64,000 nt of DNA from Pomphorhynchus laevis (Eukaryota > Acanthocephala > Palaeacanthocephala > Echinorhynchida > Pomphorhynchidae): assembly GCA_012934845.2 (NCBI GenBank), contig WNNJ02002490.1, positions 1 through 64,000 of the forward strand. Direction: 5' to 3'. The notes beneath the pieces were generated by a model, which saw nothing but the letters and a program-made list of their open reading frames with translations, made no database searches and was not told where the DNA came from. This document shows, one piece after another, positions 53,885 through 63,921 of the stretch. Position numbers and translations under genes: made by a program. Every line of letters begins with the position of its first letter. Within the stretch, counting starts at the first letter, position 1.

Positions 53885-54165
53885 TGGTTGTCGTCGATTG
53901 TTGTCGTCGATGGTTGTAATTCCCTTCTTTTACATGTCCCAAACTACTTTACCTCCTTTGGACTCCGCTCCTTCCTGGTGGCTGCTCCTATATCGTGGAA
54001 TCATCTGCCCATTCATATACGCCAGTCAACTTCCCTGCCGTGCTTCAAACGACAAATCCGATCCCATTTAAACAATTTATCTGCTTGACTTTTTCATTTT
54101 TGTTTGTGGACTTGTAAGCGTACAGCTTGTACGCAGTTGCCACATTAAATAAATTTGTATTATTA
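53885..54165 (+). pseudogene. CR1/L2-like LINE 3' fragment, second subfamily
   Basis: SLLLHVPNYFTSFGLRSFLV, AAPISWNHLPIHIRQS and FKRQIRSHLNNLSA match the C-terminus of family C but are diverged. The 3' UTR has hairpin GCGTAC/AGCTT/GTACGC at 54118-54134, then CCACATTAAATAAATTTG. Confidence 0.85.
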
Positions 54166-54594
54166 TTAATATACCGTTAATATACAGTCAATATATTAGC
54201 AATATACCGTCCTTTATTCCACAAAAATTATCGATTTTACTTAAACTTTGAGAATTCTATATATTGAAACTCATGTTAAAAAAATTATTTTCTAATTTTT
54301 GCTGTGGAATGCTTTCAAAGTTGCCGTAATTATTCAATTTTAGTTATATAACGCACGTACTGCAACCGTGGAACGGGAAATGGATTAAGAGGTATATTTG
54401 TCTATCATAAATCCTTGCTGATAATTCAAGTGGCTTAAGAACACATACGATTATGAAAATAATTCATTGGAAATTCATTATATTGTGATTAAATGCGATG
54501 GAATATTCAATCGCAAGTAATTTAAGTTTTTTGAGATATTTTTGATTAAAAAATATCAAAACACATAGTGTACACATTTATCCAGAAAATATAT
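54166..54594. other. AT-rich stretch without a gene
   Basis: It begins with short repeated TATACCGT/AATATAC motifs. Nothing else is recognised. Confidence 0.55.
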
Positions 54595-55390
54595 ATAGTG
54601 AACAATATATGTAGTGAACACATTTATCCAGAAAGCCTTATTCTTAACAAAACCAATATTGATGATAAAGAAGTGCATATCTAGATATGAACATTAAATT
54701 AACATTAACTAAAACTACTATTAATTTATATCGTAAAGATGACATATTTAAATTTACAAGAAACAAATTTTTGCCTGAGCATTCATGCATACCATATAAT
54801 ATAAAATATAATACATTAAATAATAAAATTTTAAGAATTGCAACAATCTGTAATGATATTGGCTTTCTTCAAAATCATTTAAATAATTTAATAGATACAT
54901 ATTTTAAACTAGGTTACTATAAAAATAACATCAAGCAGAAAATAGTAAAATATATAAATCAACACAATAATATAAAGAATAAATTTAAACTCTTAAGTGG
55001 CAAATTTTTATGGATGGATAATAAATAATATACTTTGTATTAAAAAGATACTCGATAGTTATTTCAGAGGAAATACATCATTAGCATGTATTTGGCCCGC
55101 TGCTATGTTGGGTAGAGGAGTTAGGGGCCGAAACCTTATAACACAACAGTTCCTCCAGATGACCTCTAATTCTTATTCTGATAAAACTTCTGTTATTTAT
55201 TAGTCAATTCATAAAAATGACGTTTATTTTAAATTTCAATTTTTATTTTAACTTGATTTAAATCATAAAAAATCTAAAAACAATTATTAATTTTATTATT
55301 TAATTATTAAATTTTGATTTAGCATTATTATGTTTATTTTATAATTATATTAAATACGCAGACTTAGTTAGCTAATTTGATTCGCCTTAT
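54595..55390 (+). mobile_element. PLE copy, 5'-truncated, upstream of DJ-1
   Basis: The frame 54687-55028 (MNIKLTLTKTTINLYRKDDI to WMDNK) is the last 113 codons of the PLE RT. The 3' region GCTATGTTGGGTAGAGGAGT and the tail ACGCAGACTTAGTTAGCTAA follow. It ends about 125 bp before the DJ-1 start. Confidence 0.88.
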
Positions 55391-55504
55391 TTACTATTTA
55401 ATTTTAAAAAATAATATTTTAATTGATTCATCTTCAAAATTCCAAATTAAATAAATGAATCAAAATCCTTTATTTGTACATAAATTTTATTTAAAATCAA
55501 GTTA

Positions 55505-55513
55505 ATATTTCAG
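55505..55513 (+). promoter_or_regulatory. Possible splice acceptor just before the DJ-1 start codon
   Basis: AATATTTCAG abuts the ATG, with a T-rich tract at 55470-55490. It could accept a 5' UTR exon or a spliced leader. It may also be chance. Confidence 0.4.
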
Positions 55514-56089
55514 ATGACAGAGCGCAAAACTTTAAAAGCTATGATCTTACTCGCAGAAGGTGCTGAAGAAATTGAAACAATTGCGGTTGTTGATATTTTA
55601 CGGCGAGCGTCAATTAACGTGAGTGTATGTGCCATTGGCAAGCAAATGATAAAATGTAGTCGAGATGTTATCATCGTTGGGGATTGTGTTTTGTCCGAAA
55701 AGTGTTGTCCAGCTGCTGACTTTGATTTAGTCTATATGCCTGGCGGACTCGGTGGTACAAAAGTGTTGTGTGACAATAAAATTGTTGGTAGTATTCTAGA
55801 AGACTTTATCAAAGCGGATAAATGGATATGTGCGATGTGTGCTGCTCCGACAGTTTTTATTCATCATGGCAATTTATTAAATGATCACAAAATAACATCC
55901 CATCCTTTAGTAAAGGAAGATATGTTGAAAGCTGGTTACTCAAATTATAGTGAAGATCGAGTCGTGGTCGACCGGAAGCTCATTACGAGTCGCGGTCCTG
56001 GAACTGCGTTAGAAATGGCTCTTAAGATTGTTGAAGAGATAGTCGGTGTAGAGGAGGCTCAAGAAATTGCAGCAGCAATTGTTGCTTAA
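55514..56089 (+). CDS. PARK7: DJ-1/PARK7-family protein
   Basis: DJ-1 proteins act in oxidative-stress defence and as glyoxalase/deglycase-type enzymes, in cytosol and mitochondria. The 191-codon frame has the family's usual length (human 189). AEGAEEIE at residues 14-21 carries the Glu that pairs with the active cysteine. MPGGLGG is at 75-81. CAAPT at 109-113 gives the nucleophile Cys109 (human Cys106). SHPL at 129-132 gives the third site residue, His130. SRGPGTALEMALKIVEEI lies near the end. No damage and no intron are seen within the frame. The ATG follows directly on TATTTCAG, a good 3' splice site, so a 5' exon or spliced leader is possible. It lies between two PLE tails on the same strand. 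Confidence 0.95.
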   Translation: MTERKTLKAMILLAEGAEEIETIAVVDILRRASINVSVCAIGKQMIKCSRDVIIVGDCVLSEKCCPAADFDLVYMPGGLGGTKVLCDNKIVGSILEDFIKADKWICAMCAAPTVFIHHGNLLNDHKITSHPLVKEDMLKAGYSNYSEDRVVVDRKLITSRGPGTALEMALKIVEEIVGVEEAQEIAAAIVA

Positions 56090-56159
56090 TAAGGAGAAGG
56101 ATACGGAAAGATTAAGAGTATTTTTAAAATGATTTTTAAAATATTCATTTGATAATGAG

Positions 56160-56230
56160 ATTTAGCATTATTATGTTTTGTTTAGTTTATAATTATATTA
56201 AATACGTAGACTCAGTTAGCTGATTTGATT
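56160..56230 (+). mobile_element. Solo PLE tail downstream of DJ-1
   Basis: TTTAGCATTATTATGTTTTG to ACTCAGTTAGCTGATTTGAT, about 70 bp, equals the ends of the PLEs at 37665 (reversed) and 55310. No RT precedes it. It starts 70 bp after the DJ-1 stop. Confidence 0.75.
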
Positions 56231-56800
56231 TATTTAATAGAATATAATAAACTTTTATTAAAATAATCAAACTATGAAGATTGATAATATTAACTAAATA
56301 TTATGATTTAGTTAATATAAATAATTATAAAATTAAAAATTTGATAATTTGTCATTTAAGGTTTCATTTTCAAATTATCAAAATTAATTATTTTGCATTG
56401 ATATGCGTAATGAACAAGATACGATTTATCGAATGTTTTGTTAACATTTTACACGTAATGATTCATTCGCTGATATTATATGGATTTTCTTCTTGTTATA
56501 GTTTTATTCCATATTTGTGAAACATGCAAAGTTGGCTATGTTGACTATAATGTTTAAGTTGTGATCTTTATCCGGTCGTTCAACAAACAAAATTGTTTAC
56601 AGCAAAATGATGCAAGAAAATTTATCACAACTCAGAATTCCGACAATATTTCGGTTCCTGAATTATGCTCATCTTTTTCAATTTATTGTATTCAACGCTT
56701 ATAAAATAAATGGTGAACTTTCTATAAAGACATATGTTATCAACCAATAATATACTGTCGTGGGTATATTTAAAAGAATAAAAAAGAAATTCATTAATTA
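56231..56800. other. AT-rich stretch with one PLE-end-like motif
   Basis: On the minus strand at 56660-56690, GATGAGCATAATTCAGGAAC then CGAAATATTG resembles the CTGATGA...CGAAATATT motif of 36497. No gene is seen. Confidence 0.5.
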
Positions 56801-56925
56801 TCCGCTTCAGTCTTTCTTTTGTTTCTATGCGCTGCGCGTCAACTCGCCGTGACGAGTAAATGCACCGCTCAAATAGTGGTAAGAATCGATTTTCTGCATC
56901 AATTCGCCGCAGCGGCGAGTTGATG

Positions 56926-57050
56926 TGGTATTTTCATTTTTTAAATAAATTTGACTTTATCCCTTCTGCCAGGTTCAGTTCGCGAGTTGATGTGGTATTT
57001 TCATTTTTTAAATAAATTTGACTTTAGCCCTTATGCCAGGTTCAGTTCGT
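56926..57050. repeat. ~62-bp tandem duplication
   Basis: GAGTTGATGTGGTATTTTCA through GCCAGGTTCAGTTCG occurs twice in succession. The second copy runs into the FLYWCH frame and supplies its ATG. Upstream at 56829-56930, AACTCGCCGTGACGAG and CAATTCGCCGCAGCGGCGAG are short GC-rich inverted motifs. Confidence 0.85.
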
Positions 57051-57197
57051 TTTTTGCTTGGTCAGAGAAAATCTAGATTACTTATCTACGAAAATAATCT
57101 CTTTAACTCTGATCAAAAATTGGAAAATGGAAATGTGCGATGGCGTTGTCGCGTAAGAGATTGTTCTTCTGGACAATTAGTACCTGGTCACCTTTAG
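57033..57197 (+). CDS. FLYWCH-type zinc-finger frame (partial)
   Basis: The 54-codon frame MPGSVRFLLGQRKSRLLIYE ... VRWRCRVRDCSSGQLVPGHL fits FLYWCH zinc fingers: F near the start, L-L-I-Y, then WRC-x4-C and a final His. These domains precede MULE transposases or occur in chromatin proteins. It stops right after the finger. It could be the first exon of a host gene or the N-terminus of a MULE; I favour a MULE remnant because another MULE is in the window. The ATG lies in a duplicated stretch. Confidence 0.55.
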   Translation: MPGSVRFLLGQRKSRLLIYENNLFNSDQKLENGNVRWRCRVRDCSSGQLVPGHL

Positions 57198-57289
57198 TAA
57201 GGCGAATATATTCAGTTAGACTGGCTGGAAAACGACGAACGCGTGTGAACATTCGATAGTTTGGAGTTGTTCCTGTGGCTGTAAAGAAT

Positions 57290-58030
57290 AACGATTGTAT
57301 GGAATGTAATGCGTGGTTTAGGACTTATTCCCAACGTACTAGTGACAGATATAAAACGCACAATCGTAGCTGTATGGCTTGCCACATAGTCCCATTCACA
57401 CGTTCAATTTTTCCATTTCCGCGAGGATTATAAACTGAACTATGACTTGCTGCAACACCATATTTTTCAAGGAAAGAATATAATTCAATGGATGTAAATG
57501 ACGCACCACGGTCAGAGTGTACAAATTGAGGGGGACCGAAAAGGTTGAAAATTGGTTTCAAACACCTTATAGCTGTGCTCGTAGACATGTCAGGACAGGC
57601 GAAATCGAAAGGATACCGGGAAAATTCGTCCACAACAGAGAGGAGATAGGGGCGTCGTGTATTTGATGGGATCGGACCTTTGAAATCTATGGCTAGTTAC
57701 TCAAGTGTCGTTGCCTTAATTACGTGACTGCCAGTTCTTCATAAAACGTGGTTTAAGTCGAGCACATGAATAACATTGGCCTACAACAATACTTACGTCT
57801 TCGACTGTATAATGAAGATTTCTTTGACGTGCGAAGTGAGCAAGTCTAGTGATTCAGGTGGATATAATTGCTGATGTATTTCCTCAAGCTCGTTATGACT
57901 TCCTGAAGCGGCACTGACAGCACAAACATCGCGCGACAACGTATAAGCAATTTTGTTTAAGTGTCCTGGTCGGTACCTGATTTCGTAGGTAAATTCGGAT
58001 AATTCCAGCTTCCACCGCTCGATCATTTTG
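57290..58030 (-). mobile_element. Ty3/Gypsy retrotransposon fossil (pol pieces)
   Basis: Two pol parts are recognisable in order on the minus strand: the end of the RNase H region (IRYRPGHLNK, near 57950) and an integrase core (DRGASFTS, HSSVYNPRGNGKIERVNGTM, near 57400-57540). No long terminal repeats are seen. It is a broken, partial copy with several interruptions. Confidence 0.85.
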
Positions 58031-58089
58031 TTTTTTATTTTACTGCAGTGCCGCTGATCAAAAATATACGATACAGCGTTGAAATGTAA

Positions 58090-59765
58090 TTAGTGTAAAT
58101 TTCTTTCCTACGAGGGATAGGACGAGTATCGCTCGTCTTAATCCTTCTCAGTCTTTCTTTTGGAAGATTTTCAAGAAGGAGAAGTTTGTTTGCTGGAAGG
58201 ATAGAGCATTGAGTTGGATAGGGAATGTAGGCCTTGAAAAAGTTTTGGAGGAGTCACTAGCCCTACACAACTATGGAGCCACTCAATCACCTCAACCAAT
58301 CCCGCCTTGGTGTAACTTCAGGAGTAGGGATATATCTGTTACGGATATTCTTAACTCCTGGGGTCCACTCCCGGGCACCTCCAAATCCTTCGCTCCACTT
58401 TCTTCTCGTGTTTGTCAGCTTTTGACAGCTGATCAGAGAAGAGAGGTGGCCGTCTCAATGCTTTTAGCATCCCCATCCGATGTAGCAGGCATCAATAATA
58501 GTAAACGAGTTTTTCTTCCTAAGAAAAAATCCTGCTCATGCCCTAAAGATCTGCGACCCATTTCGATTCAAAATGCCCTCATATCGATTTACGAAAAAGC
58601 GCTTGCGCGTAAAATCCGCGACCATTTAAGTAGGCGTAATTTGATCCCTCCAAGCTTTCATGGGTTCGTCAAAGGTCGCTCGGTCCATTCAGCAGTTGGT
58701 GAGGTGGAGCAGTTTTGTCGGGATAATAGCCATCGTCTAGTTGTGGCTGTTTTCCTTGACTTTTCTGCTGCATTTGACCGCATCTCCATTCCTTTTGTGA
58801 TCTCTTCTCTCAGGTCACTCGGGTTGCCTGCGAGAATTGTGAACAGGGTAGAGATCCTGCTGTATACCAAACGATTTTACTATGAAGACGACCCTGATGC
58901 ACGTCAGTTCTACCCTATTACTGGTGTACCTCAAGGATCCCCACTTTCTCCTATCTTATATCTTGCTGCCTCTATTAATCTATTCAAAATATTTAAACGC
59001 GAATAACGTCTTGTGGTGTACGCTGATGACACCACAGCCCTGTTCACTGGACACAGGTGTAAAGACGTAGTCTCTGACATCAGCCGTTTCTTTTTAAGAT
59101 TAAAAGATCAGTTACCCATATCTAACCTTATTTTAAACTCCGCCAAATCGCAGGTGGTTGTCTTTCATGGATCACCTGCGACGAAGCAAAAACTTAAGAG
59201 ATTAGCACTCTCTGCGCTCTCCTCCATTTTTGCCTCAGAACCACTGCCCACCTTTACAAGTCGAGTAAAATACCTGGGGTTCACCGTTACGGTGAACTGG
59301 TCAGGGAAAGCTGACCTGGATAGACTCAAACGTATCCTGAAGAAAGCTAGGTGGGCCCTGAAACGGGCTCAGCATCTGTCGTTGAATGGGAAAACCCAAG
59401 TGCGCCTTTGGGGCACTTGGGCTATCTCGGGATTAGTCTTCTTTTCAAGAGGACGTCCCCCAGAGCAAAGACTAAGGTTTCTTAAGCTCCTCGTCTCGCG
59501 GTTACCCAGCATAGTCCGCACCGACTGGACTCTTCGGGGAGTGAAAGACCCCGGTTGGTTCAGTCGGAAGGCGGCGTGTTGAATAGGTTGGTGGGCTCAG
59601 ATCCCTCTGGATTTGAGGCTGTAATATCAGTAAGAAGACTGGAATAAGAAAGATAGAGATTCTTGTTTTTCCTTTTTTTGACTTACTTTTTTAATCACAT
59701 TATTTATCACTGTTTTTTGTACTAGTAAGAAAATCTTATTATTATTATTATTATTATTATAACTT
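58090..59765 (+). mobile_element. LINE family A copy 5, 5'-truncated
   Basis: The RT part is 58209-59582: LDFSAAFDRI, TGVPQGSPLSPILY, MVYADDTTALFTGHR, GWFSRKAAC at the end. There is one frame change near 59000. The 3' UTR ends in (TTA)n at 59737-59762. This copy shows the complete 3' end of family A. Confidence 0.9.
59737..59762. repeat. (TTA)n tail of LINE A copy 5
   Basis: About eight TTA units end the element. Copy 3 has the same kind of tail at 20051. Confidence 0.85.
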
Positions 59766-59789
59766 TTATAATATTATTATAACTTTTTT

Positions 59790-60936
59790 AATTTGAACTC
59801 AACGAACGACAATTCCATGTGGCCATTATTTTCGCTCCCATTAAGACATGGTGGTCTAGGCATAGTTGACCCACGAGTCACAGCACAAGTAGAGTTCGAA
59901 AACTCTGAGAAGCTATGTCTTCCTTATTTAGGCGGCTTGTATGGGGTTGAGTTAAAGGCGGAGCAAGATAAGTATATTTCCCAGATACGCACATCAAAAA
60001 ACGAGATGCACAAATCGCTACTTATGGATAAGCTATCTGATTTAGATAAAACTACTATATGCATATTGGAGCACCTACAAGTCAAGGGTGCTTCCTCATG
60101 GCTATCCACGTATCCTACAAATGACCGTTGTACTCGTCTTAATAATATGGAATTTCGGGATGCAATTGGAGCTCGGTACAATAGACTGTCTTGCGATGTT
60201 CCCTTACATTGCCCATGCGGTGAACGAACATCACTGGCACACTCACTAACTTGTCCAACTGGAGGTCATCCTTCGATTAGACACGATTTGATTCGTGATA
60301 TATTATCCAATACCATGACCGAAATTTGCGATAATGTCCAGACAGAACCAGCTTTGAAATCAGTACATCATAGTATCGTGTTCGAGCGCACAAGCACTTC
60401 TATAGATCATGAAGCACGTTTAGACATTGCTTGCTATGGATTTTACGGAGGTCGTTCTGAGCGAACTTTATTCGACACATGCGTATTCAACGCATTCGCG
60501 CCGTCCAACCTCTCGAAGTCAACAACGTCCGCCTTTGAATTCCACGAAAAGCGAAAAATCGCAAAGTATCAAGAGAGAGTCATACTAATAGAGAGGGCAA
60601 ACTTTGCGCCATTGGTGTTTTCTTGTTTTGGTGGTGAAAGTAAATCGTCGGTCACGATAATTCAGCGCATTGCTCGTAAATTGGCAATTAGAAAAAGACA
60701 CACATATGCAGAGGAATTGACACGTCTTCGGTCAACGATTGGCATACAACTGGCTCGCTCAATTTCTTTATGCGTTCGGGGTGCCCGTTCTGCTCGCAAT
60801 CGCCCTGCGCGCTAAATGAAAAAACGTACAATATTCTTTTTAAATTATTTGACGCATCACGTTTTTTTTGTGTTTGTTTGTACATTTTGGAGTTCTTATA
60901 AAAAAATTATTCTCTCTTAAAAAAAAAAAAAAAAAT
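59790..60936 (+). mobile_element. LINE family B copy 1, 5'-truncated
   Basis: The open frame 59793-60815 (340 codons) covers the region after the RT: LPLRHGGLGIVDPRV, WLSTYPTNDRC, CPCGERTSLAHSLTC (zinc-binding CxC...H...C), ARLDIACYGFYGGRSERTLF (endonuclease core) and RSISLCVRGARS. It ends in a poly(A) run at 60919-60935. It is undamaged within what remains. Confidence 0.85.
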
Positions 60937-63921
60937 TATTATAACTGATTACAATCAAATTTACATCATCAATTTCCTCTAACATACATACACTATAACA
61001 CACAAGCATGCCTCGAGATTGACACGTCCGGTAGCAATCACTCATGCAATAAAAAATCAATAAATGAACTATATAACATAGTCATTCACTGGAGACCTAA
61101 CCCGATCATTTTACCTCGATGTTCCGCTAGCAATGAGTTCATCAATATTTTAAGCAACTTTTACGATAGGGCAGCCGACGACGTCAAGCGTACTGAAGTC
61201 GAGCTACGAACTGCAACAATTTTTTCTCAGTGTGTACTGCAAAGAATTCCCTCAAGAAAAATCACTCTAATCCGTGAAACATTAGAACGCAGACTAGTAT
61301 CCTGGAAGGCTAAAGATTTTGATGTAATTTTCGAAGAAGCACAGTTTATTCAAGACAACCTAAAGTTGCGACGTCCAACGAAGCGACTAAGCTGGATATC
61401 ACAATACCAAAATCTCATGACAAAAGGCCGCATTAGAGCTGGAACATCGATTCTGGAAGATAGCCTCGAGTCTGGTGTTCTACTCCCTGACCATATTATA
61501 AATGGTGTTTCTGTGCTATCTTTGCTCGAGGACCTGCATCCCGATGCAATTTCAGCTCCTCCTGATGTGCTGTTATCGTCCCCATTTCCGGGTTCCAAAA
61601 CCCATCACCCCTGCCGCTTCTACGCCTTAGATGAGACATCTATTATTAGATCAAGCAGACAAATCAAAGGTGCAGCAGGTCCGTCTGGGCTTGATGCGGC
61701 GTCTTGGTCACAAATGCTTGCAGATTTCGGCTCTGCTTCAAGCTCACTAGCCAAGGCCATAGCCAGGTTTGCTATTTTCGTTGCCACTGTGGAAATCCCG
61801 CCTGGCGCCCTCGATCCTTTTACTGCATGTCGTCTAGTCGCACTCGAAAAAAAGTCAGGAGGAGTTCGGCCAATTGGAATCTGCAATACCGTCAGACGTA
61901 TCATTAGTAGAGCGATCCTGGCTATAATTCGCAACGATGTACAAGACGTGGCAGGAGTTACACAGCTAGGGGCCTCGCAAAGAGGTGGCATCGAATTGGC
62001 CATTGAGAAGCTAAAAACGAAATTGAACCTATCTTCCGATATGTGTATTATGACAATAGACGCTACGAATGCCTTCAACCGGATAAACCGTGCCGTGGCA
62101 CTTCACAACATAACATATGTATGTCCGACTCTCTCCTGTTCACTGCGCAATATTTATGCTAGTCCTTCTGAGCTTACAATTGGCGAAAACAGCATTTTCT
62201 CAGTCGAAGGGTTCACCCAAGGTGACCCATTTGCGATGGCTGGATTTGCAATGACATCTCTTCCTCTTATCGAAACGATAAAACGCCAAGTACCATCCGT
62301 TTATCAGATATGGTATGCCGATGACGCCAACTTTGTCGGACCACTGGATGTGTTGAGGCAAGTTTGGGATGCCCTTAAAACAGAGGGACCAAAATTCGGC
62401 TATTTTACTAACCCACACAAATCTAATATTCTGTCTTACTCACCGATACATAATGATCTTCTCCCTGATTCTAGTATCAATTCAACAACAGCTGGCATAG
62501 ATGTTCTGGGAACCCCAATTGGTTTTGACGATTACGAACAATCTTCTACCGCAATCATGTTTGCAAAATGGAAAGCTCTTGTCGAGCGTCTGAGTATGGT
62601 GGCCAGAATCGACCCACACGTAGCCTACGCTGGCATGGTTCACTCGATCCAGTCGAAATGGATTCACATAATGCGCACATGCCGCTCAGTCGACAAAGTG
62701 TGGTCCGACCTCGAAGAATTTATCAAATCGCAATTGCTGCCTCTTCTGGCAACTTTCAAGCCGAACAAGGAGATGACGGATATTTTGTGCTCACCTCTTG
62801 AATTTGGAGGTATCGGGATAAACTCGCCTACTTTCGTTGCCACACTTGAACAAGCATCAGCGACAATGTTGGTTTCCTCATATGTCGATGAGGTGACTGG
62901 CGACAACCTACGAGAAAAACAAAATGCAATCCTCCGCGAAATCACTCAATTCCGGTTCAATTCACACCAAGAACGCGCCTCAAAGATTATTAGCAAACTA
63001 GCCCCAGTCACCCAGAATTCCATTAAACATGCAGCACACCACTGTGCGTCTTCTTGGCTAAGCGCCTTACCACTGCGACAAGAACAATTCTATTTGTCAG
63101 CAAACGAATTTCACGACGCACTTAATGCACGGTATGGCAGTATCGAGCCTGAGATTGGAACGTGTAATTGTTACTGTGGCTCGAAGATTAATCTTCCCCA
63201 TGCACTATCATGCAAACATGGTGGTCTTCCGATTATTCGCCATAATGCGGTTCGGGACACTATAGCATCAGCGCTAAGCCAAGTTGCTCACAACGTTGGG
63301 ATTGAACCGGAGTTATCGAACGTTCCCGAGAGCACCCGTTTTGAAAATCCAGCGACTACTACCAAACAATGTGCCCGTCTGGATATTGTCTGCTCCGGTT
63401 TACACGGATCTCGATTCGAGCGGACGTTCTTCGACGTCAATGTCTTTTCTTCTCATGCTCAATCGAACACAATACGCAGTCCTGACAACGCTTTCGATTA
63501 TAACGAAAAAAGAAAAAAATCCAAGTACCTCGAAAGAATCCGAAGGATAGAAAACAGCTCCTTTATCCCGCTCGTCTTTTCAACATCAGGGGGTTTCGGC
63601 AAAGAAGCTAGTATGCTAGTAAAGACTATTGCGACCGCTTTAGCTCAACAAGGACACATACGCTACAGTGATATAGCTATTAGACTAAAAAGAAAAATAA
63701 GCTTCGAAATTGCTCGGTCAATATCGGCCTGTCTCCGGAGTCCACGGTCAACACGAGGTACTCCCATGCGTAGTACATTCAAACACCCAGCCGACTCGTC
63801 TTCGTAGCTGTATCCAGTATCCAATTCAGCAGTTTATTGCTCGACATTTTTGGACCCATTTGCGGGTAACCTTGATTGTATGCTTTACTAAAACAAATTT
63901 TTCCGCATTAAAAAAAAAAAA
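60937..63921 (+). mobile_element. LINE family B copy 2, 5'-truncated, open
   Basis: This ~3-kb copy begins immediately after the poly(A) of copy 1 and ends in a poly(A) run at 63908-63921. A single reading frame spans it. Other copies are at 18150 and 27850. Confidence 0.88.
60949..63807 (+). CDS. LINE B polyprotein: reverse transcriptase plus restriction-like endonuclease
   Basis: The frame is open from 60949 to the stop at 63805-63807; its true start is lost by truncation. The pre-RT part reads VIHWRPNPIILPRCSASNEF (61081-61140). RT landmarks: KGAAGPSGLDAASW (61668-61710), SGGVRPIGICNTVRRIISRA (motif 1), MTIDATNAFNRINR (motif A, 62050), GFTQGDPFAMAGFA (B, 62210), IWYADDANFVG (C, 62307). 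The C-terminus has CNCYCGSKINLPHALSCKHG (63163-63222; zinc ligands) and RLDIVCSGLHGSRFERTFFD (63379-63438), the PD-(D/E)XK core of R2/NeSL/Utopia-type LINEs. Exact clade is not assigned. There are no stops across about 950 codons. Confidence 0.85.
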   Translation, partial: LQSNLHHQFPLTYIHYNTQACLEIDTSGSNHSCNKKSINELYNIVIHWRPNPIILPRCSASNEFINILSNFYDRAADDVKRTEVELRTATIFSQCVLQRIPSRKITLIRETLERRLVSWKAKDFDVIFEEAQFIQDNLKLRRPTKRLSWISQYQNLMTKGRIRAGTSILEDSLESGVLLPDHIINGVSVLSLLEDLHPDAISAPPDVLLSSPFPGSKTHHPCRFYALDETSIIRSSRQIKGAAGPSGLDAASWSQMLADFGSASSSLAKAIARFAIFVATVEIPPGALDPFTACRLVALEKKSGGVRPIGICNTVRRIISRAILAIIRNDVQDVAGVTQLGASQRGGIELAIEKLKTKLNLSSDMCIMTIDATNAFNRINRAVALHNITYVCPTLSCSLRNIYASPSELTIGENSIFSVEGFTQGDPFAMAGFAMTSLPLIETIKRQVPSVYQIWYADDANFVGPLDVLRQVWDALKTEGPKFGYFTNPHKSNILSYSPIHNDLLPDSSINSTTAGIDVLGTPIGFDDYEQSSTAIMFAKWKALVERLSMVARIDPHVAYAGMVHSIQSKWIHIMRTCRSVDKVWSDLEEFIKSQLLPLLATFKPNKEMTDILCSPLEFGGIGINSPTFVATLEQASATMLVSSYVDEVTGDNLREKQNAILREITQFRFNSHQERASKIISKLAPVTQNSIKHAAHHCASSWLSALPLRQEQFYLSANEFHDALNARYGSIEPEIGTCNCYCGSKINLPHALSCKHGGLPIIRHNAVRDTIASALSQVAHNVGIEPELSNVPESTRFENPATTTKQCARLDIVCSGLHGSRFERTFFDVNVFSSHAQSNTIRSPDNAFDYNEKRKKSKYLERIRRIENSSFIPLVFSTSGGFGKEASMLVKTIATALAQQGHIRYSDIAIRLKRKISFEIARSISACLRSPRSTRGTPMRSTFKHPADSSS

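Larger units (their letters stand above)
49916..53890 (-). mobile_element. LINE family C copy 1 (CR1/L2-like), near full length
   Basis: ORF1 and ORF2 lie in order on the minus strand, with a 3' UTR bearing the hairpin GCGTGC/CAGC/GCACGC (49956-49971) and the end ...AAATCTTTTTTTTAACTGTC. GC content is clearly above the host background. Other copies are at 23493 and 24193. Confidence 0.9.

Noticed and set aside
56281-56520. 79-codon frame downstream of DJ-1
   Set aside because: AT-rich, with Ile/Asn/Tyr-dominated composition, no motif, and no sign of constraint.
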